Shown piece by piece: positions 1 through 5,450 of a stretch of 6,846 nt of DNA. Every line of letters begins with the position of its first letter. The first letter of the stretch is position 1. Below the pieces are notes generated by a model. That model did not search any database. It was not told where the DNA came from and was given only the letters and a program-made list of their open reading frames with translations. The position numbers were made by a program, and so were the translations under genes. This stretch comes from Clostridia bacterium (GTDB taxonomy: Bacteria > Bacillota > Clostridia > Christensenellales > Borkfalkiaceae): contig JAFOHH010000177.1 of the NCBI GenBank assembly GCA_017421905.1, forward strand, positions 1 through 6,846. Direction: 5' to 3'.

Positions 1-1083
1 GAGCTTCTTTCCAAATCCCTTTTGCCGCTGCCTGAAAAATTCCACGGCTTAAAAGATCCCGATCTCCGTTACCGTCAACGTTACGTAGATTTAATCGTCA
101 ATCCCGAGGTAAAAAAGACCTTCGTTACCCGTTCTAAAATTATTACGGAAATCCGCTCCTTCCTCGACAAGGAAGGCTTTATCGAGGTAGAAACGCCCGT
201 TCTTAACACCATTTCGGGCGGTGCGTCGGCTCGTCCGTTTATCACCAAGCACAACGCGCTCGATCTTCCCATGTATCTCCGCATCGCGCTCGAACTGCCC
301 TTAAAGCGTTTAATCGTAGGCGGCTTTGAAAAGGTTTACGAAATCGGCCGCGTATTCCGCAACGAAGGTATGGACGTACGCCACAATCCCGAATTTACCT
401 TGATGGAGTTGTATCAAGCGTATACCGATTACGAAGGAATGATGGATATTACCGAGCGCCTTTACCGCCACGTTATCACCGCGGTTACGGGCTCTTCTAA
501 AATTACCTACCAAGGCACGGAGCTCGATTTCGGCGCACCCTTTGCCCGCATGACCATGCCCGAGGCGGTTAAAAAATACCTCGGCGTAGACTTTGCTACC
601 GACGATCTCGATAGCTTAAAGGCGCAATTAAAGGAAAAGGGCGTAGAATTTGAGGAAACGGATAGCTGGGGCAGACTGCTGTACGCAGCCTTCGACCAAA
701 AAATCGAAGAATATCTCGTACAACCCACCTTTATTACCAAATACCCCGTAGAGGTTTCTCCTCTTGCGAAAAAGAGCCCCGAAGATAAGCGCATGACCGA
801 CCGTTTCGAATTCTTCGTATGCCACGGCGAAATGGGCAACGCTTATTCCGAATTAAACGACCCGCTCGATCAAAGAGAGCGTTTCTTAGAACAGTTAAAG
901 GCAAAAGAAGCAGGCGACGAAGAAGCTTCGATGATGGACGAAGACTACTGCAACGCCCTTTCTTACGCAATGCCTCCCACGGGTGGCTTAGGGCTGGGAA
1001 TTGACCGTCTTGTTATGCTGATTACCGATCAAGCAAGCATTAGAGACGTAATTTTATTCCCCACGATGAAACCCAAAAAGTAA
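1..1083 (+). CDS. lysS: Lysyl-tRNA synthetase, class II, 5'-truncated by window edge
   Basis: This enzyme charges tRNA-Lys with lysine in an ATP-dependent reaction in the cytoplasm. The frame is open from base 1, so the true start lies upstream; 360 residues are visible against roughly 500 for bacterial class II LysRS. The missing part is the N-terminal OB-fold anticodon-binding domain. What remains begins at the linker ([20 protein letters not shown]) and covers the catalytic domain. Motif 2 ([15 protein letters not shown]) lies near visible residues 118-132, the SELND lysine/ATP-site segment near 283-287, and motif 3 ([12 protein letters not shown]) near 330-341. The gene ends in a Lys-rich tail and TAA. 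The TTG at 22 is internal and not a start. The assignment is firm from the motifs; choosing LysRS over AspRS/AsnRS rests on the [10 protein letters not shown] and SELNDP signatures. A 47-base gap separates it from the next gene, with no clear terminator, so transcription may continue. Confidence 0.97.
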   Translation, partial: ELLSKSLLPLPEKFHGLKDPDLRYRQRYVDLIVNPEVKKTFVTRSKIITEIRSFLDKEGFIEVETPVLNTISGGASARPFITKHNALDLPMYLRIALELPLKRLIVGGFEKVYEIGRVFRNEGMDVRHNPEFTLMELYQAYTDYEGMMDITERLYRHVITAVTGSSKITYQGTELDFGAPFARMTMPEAVKKYLGVDFATDDLDSLKAQLKEKGVEFEETDSWGRLLYAAFDQKIEEYLVQPTFITKYPVEVSPLAKKSPEDKRMTDRFEFFVCHGEMGNAYSELNDPLDQRERFLEQLKAKEAGDEEASMMDEDYCNALSYAMPPTGGLGLGIDRLVMLITDQASIRDVILFPTMKPKK

Positions 1084-1130
1084 TTACAAATAATAAAATC
1101 GCGCCGCAGTAAGGCGCAAGGCAAGGGATT

Positions 1131-2120
1131 ATGGATGCTAGAATTACGAGAAAACGTTTGGGCGAACGCCTAACGTACGATTGGTTTAAAATTGTGGCGG
1201 TAACACTGGTCGTGTTTCTGCTTTGGGCGTTCCTATACTCTCTTGTCGGACCAAAGCTTTTGCAGGGCGACGAGCTTACCTTTTACGTCGTAACCAACAA
1301 GTATTCGGAAAACGAAGCAAGGCGGTTTACCGAAAAGCTTTCTGCAAGCGGCAGGCTTTCCTACGGCACGCAGTCGGTACGCTACGAGGTAATCGATTAC
1401 GGCGACGAAACGGGCGGCACCAAGTTTAACGGCGCGCTCATGAACCAGGAAATCGATATGGCGGTGTTTATGGACAACGCCCTTTTCGATGAAAACGGCG
1501 ATTATAAGGACGACGGACTTACCGTGTACGTTTCCGATTTCCGCTACTACGTAGACGGGAACGGCGTTTGCGCGTTTACCGACGCCATAGCCTACGCCCG
1601 CGCCTTTTTAACGCCCTTTTTCGAAGACCTTGGCGAAGGGGTAGATTCGCTTGGCGAAGGCAGAATTTTACAGGAGCGGGTTGCCGCAGAGTACTTTTTG
1701 CAAAACAAGCTGGACAACCGCTTTAAGACGAACGAAGAAATAGATCAGGGTGTAGAATGGGAAAAGCAGCGCCTTATTTCTTATTGCGAGGAAACCTTAA
1801 AGCTAGAAGCACTTTTGCGCGACCATCCCGAATATTTCATCTACTACCGCCGCTTTGAGCAGGAGGCGGAGGTGGAACGGCAGAGCTACCGCAACGATCC
1901 CAATCACGAATATATCTACGAGGCGGAGGAAGAGGCAAAGCCCTACGGCATTTCTCTTTCTCATTTCCCCAACGCCTCGGCATTATGCAAGGGCTCGGAC
2001 GGTACGACGATAGACGATTGTGTTTTAACAATGCTCAATTTTAAAGATAAAAACGGCGATTTGTTTTACGAAACGATTGCCGCAATTAACTTCTTTTTGG
2101 AGGAATACGCTTCTAAATAA
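1131..2120 (+). CDS. Unrecognised single-pass membrane-anchored protein with large predicted outside domain
   Basis: I do not recognise this 329-residue protein. Residues 1-18 are basic (R4, R7, K8, R9, R13), and residues 19-39 form one hydrophobic segment (FKIVAVTLVVFLLWAFLYSL). No lipobox cysteine or signal-peptidase site is evident, so an uncleaved anchor with the N-terminus inside and about 285 residues outside is inferred. The outside part opens with a beta-strand/helix/strand pattern (ELTFYVV, then a charged helix, then VRYEVIDYG) followed by an EIDMAVFMD strand. A charged, probably helical middle (about 180-265) follows, then a short C-terminal part containing YGISL and a FLEEYA helix. 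That pattern weakly recalls periplasmic-binding-protein folds, but this is inference only. The start is ATG 1131; AAGG at 1118-1121 is a modest ribosome site nine bases upstream. It ends 15 bases before tmk and is in the same frame. Base composition and codon use look like its neighbours, giving no sign of recent transfer. Confidence 0.85.
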   Translation: MDARITRKRLGERLTYDWFKIVAVTLVVFLLWAFLYSLVGPKLLQGDELTFYVVTNKYSENEARRFTEKLSASGRLSYGTQSVRYEVIDYGDETGGTKFNGALMNQEIDMAVFMDNALFDENGDYKDDGLTVYVSDFRYYVDGNGVCAFTDAIAYARAFLTPFFEDLGEGVDSLGEGRILQERVAAEYFLQNKLDNRFKTNEEIDQGVEWEKQRLISYCEETLKLEALLRDHPEYFIYYRRFEQEAEVERQSYRNDPNHEYIYEAEEEAKPYGISLSHFPNASALCKGSDGTTIDDCVLTMLNFKDKNGDLFYETIAAINFFLEEYASK

Positions 2121-2135
2121 GCGTTAAATAGCGCT

Positions 2136-2762
2136 ATGCGTGGAAAATTTATTACGATAGAAGGGTGCGAGGGCGCAGGAAAATCTCGTCAAATGAGAGA
2201 GCTTGCCGCATACCTCGAAAAAAAGGGCGTGGACGTTCTCGTCACGCGCGAGCCGGGCGGTAACCCCATTTCCGAACAAATCCGCACCGTTATTTTAGCG
2301 GGAAAAAATACCGCGATGTGCGACGAGTGCGAGGCTCTTTTATACGCTGCAAGCCGTATTCAACACCTTACCGAAACGGTAATTCCCGCTATAAAAGCAG
2401 GCAAAACGGTGCTTTGCGATCGGTTTGTGCATTCCTCGCTTGCCTACCAAGGCTACGCCCGCGGACTGGGCTTTGAATACGTGGAGCAAATCAACCAAAA
2501 AGCCATGGACGAATGCATGCCCGACTGTACGCTGTTTTTGGATATTTCCCCCCGCCAAGCCTTTATTCGCAAGGGCGGCGTGGATAAAAACGACCGCGTA
2601 GAGCTTGCAGGGGAGGCTTTTCACCAGCGCGTTTACGAGGGATATAAAAAGCTGCTCGAACGCTATCCTATGCAAATGGTGGCAATAGACCCCTCCGGCG
2701 CGGTGCATCAAACCACGGCTAAAATTATAGAAGAATTGCAAAAACGCCGCTTAATTCCTTAA
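2136..2762 (+). CDS. tmk: Thymidylate kinase (dTMP kinase)
   Basis: It phosphorylates dTMP to dTDP with ATP, a required step in dTTP synthesis. The length, 208 residues, is normal for the family. The P-loop GCEGAGKS is at residues 10-17, the TREPGG motif at 37-42, and the DRF motif followed by HSSLAYQG (dTMP site) at 95-106. The LID-like stretch with DRVE is at 153-156. Residue 18, just after the P-loop, is Arg where most relatives have Thr; the catalytic residues are otherwise present. ATG 2136 is the only workable start: the next Met (residue 20) would remove the P-loop, and the in-frame codons upstream run straight to the previous gene's stop. No Shine-Dalgarno lies within the 15-base gap, the nearest GGAGGA being over 30 bases upstream, so translation is probably coupled to the upstream gene. 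It heads the conserved tmk-darA-holB-ricT order of Firmicutes. Confidence 0.97.
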   Translation: MRGKFITIEGCEGAGKSRQMRELAAYLEKKGVDVLVTREPGGNPISEQIRTVILAGKNTAMCDECEALLYAASRIQHLTETVIPAIKAGKTVLCDRFVHSSLAYQGYARGLGFEYVEQINQKAMDECMPDCTLFLDISPRQAFIRKGGVDKNDRVELAGEAFHQRVYEGYKKLLERYPMQMVAIDPSGAVHQTTAKIIEELQKRRLIP

Positions 2763-2811
2763 TCGGCAAGGATATGGCCGTTATAGCGCAAACGTCGCTA
2801 TCAATCGGCAA
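2761..2811 (+). repeat. Nine-base direct repeat AATCGGCAA, two copies
   Basis: AATCGGCAA occurs at 2761-2769 and again at 2803-2811, 42 bases apart. Each copy carries a CGGC that can pair with a GCCG 9 or 5 bases downstream (2777-2780 and 2815-2818). The repeat therefore takes part in the alternative pairing of the region before darA. The first copy overlaps the tmk stop codon. It may be chance in such a short stretch. Confidence 0.4.
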
Positions 2812-2921
2812 ATAGCCGCCTGCGCTTGCAGCGGCAAAATTTTCACCATCGCCTACTTGAGGCGTAGGGAAAACGGAGAGCATAGCCTCTCGCAAGAGAA
2901 ACGTTAAAGGAGTATTCGCTT
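2763..2921 (+). promoter_or_regulatory. Hairpin-rich leader/intergenic region upstream of darA
   Basis: This 159-base gap holds no convincing gene. Reading along it: GCCG 2777-2780 plus ATAGCG 2783-2788 pair with CGCTAT 2796-2801 plus CGGC 2806-2809. GCCGC 2815-2819 and TGC 2821-2823 pair with GCA 2828-2830 and GCGGC 2831-2835. TTTTC, CC and CGCCT (2840-2854) pair with AGGCG, GG and GAAAA (2860-2873). GAGAG 2876-2880 pairs with CTCTC 2887-2891. Several arms have rival partners: CGGC 2764-2767 with 2777-2780, CGGC 2806-2809 with 2815-2818, and CTCT 2887-2890 with AGAG 2895-2898. The Shine-Dalgarno of darA follows and is left unpaired. It could be a structured 5' leader, an attenuator or an unrecognised small RNA. 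I could not match it to a riboswitch class, and no hairpin has a proper U-tract. Confidence 0.45.
2906..2912 (+). promoter_or_regulatory. Ribosome binding site of darA
   Basis: AAAGGAG lies nine bases before ATG 2922, a good match and spacing. Unlike tmk and holB, darA therefore appears able to start translation on its own, which fits the idea that the preceding gap is a leader feeding this gene. Confidence 0.8.
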
Positions 2922-3260
2922 ATGAAAATGATTCTTTCCGTCGTCAATAAACAAGACGCAAAAACCGTCGTTTCCGAGCTGATTCGCGGCGGCTTTCAGG
3001 TAACCAAGCTGTCCTCTTCGGGCGGGTTTTTAAAAACGGGAACGGTTACCCTGCTTTGCGGTATGAAGGACGAGCGCGTGGAAAAGGCGCTTGAAATTAT
3101 CAACGATAACAGTAAAAAGCGGACCTTTTCGCCCTCTCAAATTCCCAGCAACGTAAAATCTATTATCAATCACGACGCAAAAACCGAGCATACCGGCGAT
3201 TACGTTATGGGCGGCGCAAGCTGCTTTGTAATGCACGTAGAGGAGTACTTTAAGTTCTAA
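2922..3260 (+). CDS. darA: PII-like cyclic di-AMP receptor (DarA/PstA/YaaQ family)
   Basis: DarA proteins are small cytoplasmic trimers with a PII-like ferredoxin fold that bind the second messenger c-di-AMP; their downstream target is not settled. The product has 112 residues, close to the usual 109. The family signature FQVTKLSSSGGFLKTG lies at residues 25-40, followed by VTLLCGMKDERVEKAL, a variable loop rich in Ser/Asn/Lys (about 66-92), and the C-terminal strand GGASCFVMHVEEYFKF. Thr28, Gly35, Phe36 and Gly47 are in place. The position that is Asn in the B. subtilis SGNTT motif is Thr41 here (TGTVT), a change in the ligand pocket as I recall it. The gene follows the structured gap after tmk and ends one base before holB. 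In B. subtilis yaaR would lie between; it is absent. Family call is firm; ligand binding is inferred. Confidence 0.95.
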   Translation: MKMILSVVNKQDAKTVVSELIRGGFQVTKLSSSGGFLKTGTVTLLCGMKDERVEKALEIINDNSKKRTFSPSQIPSNVKSIINHDAKTEHTGDYVMGGASCFVMHVEEYFKF

Positions 3261-3261
3261 T

Positions 3262-4260
3262 ATGAATTACCTATCCTTGCTTTCCAATACGCAGGCATAC
3301 CGTACCTTTATTAAGGAGCGGGACGAAGGCACGCTTTCTCACGCATACCTCGTTGTAAGTCCCGATGCGGATATGAACCGCGCGTATATCAAATATTTTG
3401 CAAAAGCCCTGTTTTGCGAAAATCAAACGGTTTGCAACGCTTGCCGCGCTTGCGAGCTGATTGAAAGCGAACGCTACGGCGATTGCACGGTTTACCCCGC
3501 CGAAAAAGAAGGGGAAAAAACGCAAAAAATCGTTACGGCAGATATCGACGACCTCGTACGGCAAAGCTACTTAAAGCCGGTAGAGGGTGCTCGCCGCGTA
3601 TTCGTTTTGGCAGGCGCGGAAAACTTAACCGAGCAAGCGCAAAACAAACTGCTTAAAACGTTAGAAGAGCCCCCCCAAGGCGTGGTTATTTTAATGATCG
3701 CCACGTCGGAATACGCCATGCTTTCCACCGTACGCTCCCGCGTGAAAAAGTTGGAGCTGCCCTATTTTACGCCCGAACAAATTACCGAGGCGTTAAGAGA
3801 TGAAGTAGAGGATGAGGATCGCTTGCGCCTTGCCGCAGTATCGGCAGGCGGAACGATAGGAAAAGCCTTAAAGCTGGCGCGCGACAATTCCTTTTTGGAT
3901 ATGGTCGGGCTGTCGTTACAAATTTTAACCAATATGCAAAAGAGTAGCGACGTGCTTTCTTTTTCCACCCTCGTTATGAAGTATAAAACCTCTCTCCCCG
4001 CCTTTTTAGACGTGCTCGAAATCGTAGCAAGAGATGCGTTAATGTTCAAAACGGGTCATAAAAATATGGTAATGAACAAAAGCCGCGTGGTAGAAATTGC
4101 CAAAGCAGGCTTTACCTTTGCTCCTGCCGCCCTTATCGGGGTAATCGAACGCTGTGGCGAGGCAAAGCAGTCGCTAAAATACAACGCCAATACGCAAATG
4201 GTGGTAGACACCTTGCTGTTTGGCATTTTGGAGGGAAAATATCAATGGCGAAAATCGTAG
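3262..4260 (+). CDS. holB: DNA polymerase III, delta prime subunit (clamp loader)
   Basis: Delta prime is the stator of the clamp loader that opens the beta sliding clamp and places it on primed DNA. The product has 332 residues, normal for the family. A zinc-module pattern Cys52-x5-Cys58-x2-Cys61-x2-Cys64 is followed by the AAA+ core. VFVLAGAENLTEQAQNKLLK (113-132) continues into TLEEPP, and STVRSR (155-160) holds the conserved arginine of the SRC motif, with Val161 in place of Cys. The Walker A region is degenerate (VVSPDADMNR, 31-40) with no GKT/GKS, as expected for delta prime, which does not hydrolyse ATP. These features separate it from the tau/gamma subunit DnaX. ATG 3262 follows the darA stop by one base; AGAGGAG at 3239-3245 is 16 bases away, rather far, so translation is probably coupled to darA. 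Its 3' end overlaps ricT by 16 bases. Confidence 0.95.
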   Translation: MNYLSLLSNTQAYRTFIKERDEGTLSHAYLVVSPDADMNRAYIKYFAKALFCENQTVCNACRACELIESERYGDCTVYPAEKEGEKTQKIVTADIDDLVRQSYLKPVEGARRVFVLAGAENLTEQAQNKLLKTLEEPPQGVVILMIATSEYAMLSTVRSRVKKLELPYFTPEQITEALRDEVEDEDRLRLAAVSAGGTIGKALKLARDNSFLDMVGLSLQILTNMQKSSDVLSFSTLVMKYKTSLPAFLDVLEIVARDALMFKTGHKNMVMNKSRVVEIAKAGFTFAPAALIGVIERCGEAKQSLKYNANTQMVVDTLLFGILEGKYQWRKS

Positions 4261-5120
4261 GCATTAAATTTAAATATGCCGGTAAAATATATTACTTCGA
4301 CCCCAAAGGCGAAACCTTTGAAGAGGGTAGCGGCGTAATCGTAGAAACGGCCAAAGGGCTGGAATACGGCACGGTCGCCCTCCCCGTAAGGGAAGTGCCC
4401 GATAAGGACGTAGTACAGCCGCTTAAGCCCATCGTGCGCAAAGCCTCTAAAAAGGACGAGGAAAACCGCGAAAAATTTGCGGCAAAGCGTCCCGAGGCAA
4501 TGGCTCTTGCCGAAGAAAAAATCCGCGCAAGAGAGCTAGACATGAAGCTGATCGACTGCGAATACACCTTCGACGGCAGTAAAATTATTTTCTATTTCAC
4601 GGCGGAGGGAAGAGTAGACTTTCGCGACCTCGTAAGAGATTTAGCGCAAGCCTTTCACGTGCGTATCGAGCTGCGCCAAGTAGGCATTCGCGACGAGGCT
4701 AAGCTGCTCGGCGGCCTTGCGCCTTGCGGCCGTCCCTGCTGCTGCGCTTCCTTTTTGCAGGACTTTAAAAAGGTTTCTATCAAAATGGCAAAAACGCAGG
4801 GTCTTTCGTTAAATCCCGGTAAAATAAGCGGGCTTTGCGGCAGACTGATGTGCTGTTTAGAGTACGAAAACGAATATTACAGCGACGTTTATAAAAAAAT
4901 GCCCAAAATCGGCAGCGAGGTAGAAACGCCCGATGGAAAAGGCTCGGTTGTTTCCAACAATATGTTAAAGCTGATTACGCGCGTAAAAATCGTTCACGCC
5001 GATAAAAGCGAGGTATACCGCGATTATCCCGTAGCCGAATTAAAGTGGACCAAGCGAGATAACGGTCAAAAAGCAGAAAAGGACGACGACGAAGAAGATT
5101 TTAAAGAATTATCCGATTAA
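4245..5120 (+). CDS. ricT: PSP1-domain protein RicT (YaaT), regulator of RNase Y in B. subtilis
   Basis: In B. subtilis RicT joins RicA (YmcA) and RicF (YlbF) in a complex that supports RNase Y-dependent mRNA maturation, sporulation, competence and biofilm formation, and that carries [4Fe-4S] clusters. The product has 291 residues (about 275 in B. subtilis). It opens with the typical VGIKFKYAGKIYYFDPKG. The PSP1 core follows, with LLGGLAPCGRPCCCASFLQD near 154-173 and SGLCGRLMCCLEYENEYY near 195-212. The cysteines are 161, 165, 166, 167, 198, 203 and 204; Cys165 is extra, sitting where B. subtilis has Leu. The C-terminus (about 271-291) is an acidic, likely disordered tail. ATG 4245 has GGAGGG at 4230-4235 nine bases upstream, inside holB. 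The ferredoxin gene lies 71 bases downstream. No ricA or ricF is in the window, so the complex itself is inferred. Confidence 0.95.
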   Translation: MAKIVGIKFKYAGKIYYFDPKGETFEEGSGVIVETAKGLEYGTVALPVREVPDKDVVQPLKPIVRKASKKDEENREKFAAKRPEAMALAEEKIRARELDMKLIDCEYTFDGSKIIFYFTAEGRVDFRDLVRDLAQAFHVRIELRQVGIRDEAKLLGGLAPCGRPCCCASFLQDFKKVSIKMAKTQGLSLNPGKISGLCGRLMCCLEYENEYYSDVYKKMPKIGSEVETPDGKGSVVSNNMLKLITRVKIVHADKSEVYRDYPVAELKWTKRDNGQKAEKDDDEEDFKELSD

Positions 5121-5135
5121 TTTTGGCAAAACGCT

Positions 5136-5153
5136 ATCTTTTCTCAAAAAGAT
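5136..5153 (+). repeat. Perfect 7-bp inverted repeat in the ferredoxin promoter
   Basis: ATCTTTT (5136-5142) and AAAAGAT (5147-5153) are exact inverted copies around a CTCA spacer. The repeat lies between the expected -35 position and the extended -10 of the ferredoxin promoter, where a repressor would block RNA polymerase. It could be an operator. The run of A and T makes chance occurrence more likely, and it might instead act as a weak terminator for the ricT transcript, although no T-tract follows it. Confidence 0.45.
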
Positions 5154-5154
5154 G

Positions 5155-5163
5155 TGCTATAAT
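5155..5163 (+). promoter_or_regulatory. Extended -10 promoter for the ferredoxin gene
   Basis: TGCTATAAT is a perfect extended -10 element (TGn plus TATAAT at 5158-5163). The hexamer 17 bases further upstream (TATCTT, 5135-5140) is a poor -35, which an extended -10 promoter can tolerate. Transcription would begin near 5170, giving a leader of about 20 bases ahead of the ferredoxin start. The TTGGCA at 5123-5128 is too far upstream to act as its -35. Confidence 0.7.
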
Positions 5164-5176
5164 AAAGAAAACTTAT

Positions 5177-5182
5177 AGGAGG
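5177..5182 (+). promoter_or_regulatory. Strong ribosome binding site of the ferredoxin gene
   Basis: AGGAGG sits nine bases before ATG 5192, a full consensus match. It decides the start: the frame is open back to TTG 5123, but that start would overlap the promoter and add 23 residues not found in ferredoxins of this type. Confidence 0.85.
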
Positions 5183-5191
5183 AAGATCATC

Positions 5192-5362
5192 ATGGCATAC
5201 AAGATTAGTGACGCTTGCATCTCTTGCGGTGCTTGCGCAGATACCTGCCCCGTAAGTGCAATCAGCGAAGGTGATACCCAGTATCAAATCAACGCCGACG
5301 AATGCATTTCTTGCGGCGCATGCGCAGAAAATTGCCCTGTTAGCGCAATTTCCGAAGAGTAA
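5192..5362 (+). CDS. Clostridial-type 2[4Fe-4S] ferredoxin
   Basis: This small cytoplasmic protein carries electrons at low potential between anaerobic oxidoreductases such as pyruvate:ferredoxin oxidoreductase, hydrogenase or Rnf. The product has 56 residues, matching the 55 of the mature C. pasteurianum ferredoxin and sharing its MAYKI opening. Two CxxCxxCxxxCP motifs lie at Cys9, 12, 15, 19 and Cys38, 41, 44, 48. In this fold each cluster takes three cysteines from one motif and the fourth from the other. The two halves are nearly the same: residues 7-26 and 36-55 match at 17 of 20 positions. The gene has its own promoter, a consensus Shine-Dalgarno and a strong terminator, so it is a separate, probably highly expressed unit placed inside an otherwise conserved gene string, in the position of B. 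subtilis yabA. Its redox partner cannot be told from here. Confidence 0.96.
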   Translation: MAYKISDACISCGACADTCPVSAISEGDTQYQINADECISCGACAENCPVSAISEE

Positions 5363-5378
5363 GAATTCTTGCTCAACC

Positions 5379-5414
5379 GCGGCACGAAAAATTTTTTTCG
5401 TGCCGCTTCTTTTT
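5379..5414 (+). terminator. Strong intrinsic terminator after the ferredoxin gene
   Basis: GCGGCACG (5379-5386) plus A's pairs with T's plus CGTGCCGC (5399-5406), giving eight GC-rich pairs extended by several A-T pairs. The arm is followed by TTCTTTTT (5407-5414). It ends the ferredoxin transcript 16 bases after the stop codon and separates it from trmN6. Confidence 0.92.
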
Positions 5415-5441
5415 ACCAAACCGCTTTATCCCAAACCTGTT

Positions 5442-5446
5442 GGAGG
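5442..5446 (+). promoter_or_regulatory. Ribosome binding site deciding the trmN6 start
   Basis: GGAGG lies four bases before ATG 5451. The frame is open back to 5256, but the upstream part would run through the ferredoxin gene and the terminator and has no family similarity, so 5451 is chosen. Confidence 0.75.
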
Positions 5447-5450
5447 AACT

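Noticed and set aside
1100..1117. Inverted repeat GCGCC/GGCGC after lysS as a terminator
   Set aside because: Only five pairs with a 7-base loop, and A/G-rich sequence instead of a T-tract follows it.
2340..2741. Minus-strand ORF of 133 codons
   Set aside because: It is the shadow of tmk on the opposite strand; the tmk motifs explain the sequence.
2774..2815. A 13-codon ORF (MAVIAQTSLSIGK) as a leader peptide before darA
   Set aside because: AAGG is only two bases from its ATG, there is no run of a single amino acid, and so short an ORF is expected by chance. Its stop does meet the start of the next hairpin, so it is worth remembering if the region proves regulatory.
2815..2843. GC-rich hairpin followed by AAAATTTT as an intrinsic terminator of tmk
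   Set aside because: The T-run is only four bases and is separated from the stem by four A's; transcription probably continues into darA.
2857..2886. TTGAGG plus CATAGC as a promoter for darA
   Set aside because: The -10 matches only three of six bases and the spacing is 18; not good enough to call.
5123..5191. Longer ferredoxin starting at TTG 5123
   Set aside because: It would place the extended -10 and the AGGAGG site inside the gene and add a basic extension foreign to this ferredoxin type.
5361..5370. Palindrome AAGAATTCTT at the ferredoxin stop codon
   Set aside because: Short, perfect, but without a partner or context; most likely chance.
5256..5450. N-terminal extension of the trmN6 frame
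   Set aside because: It reads through the ferredoxin gene in another frame and through the terminator; GGAGG before ATG 5451 marks the real start.
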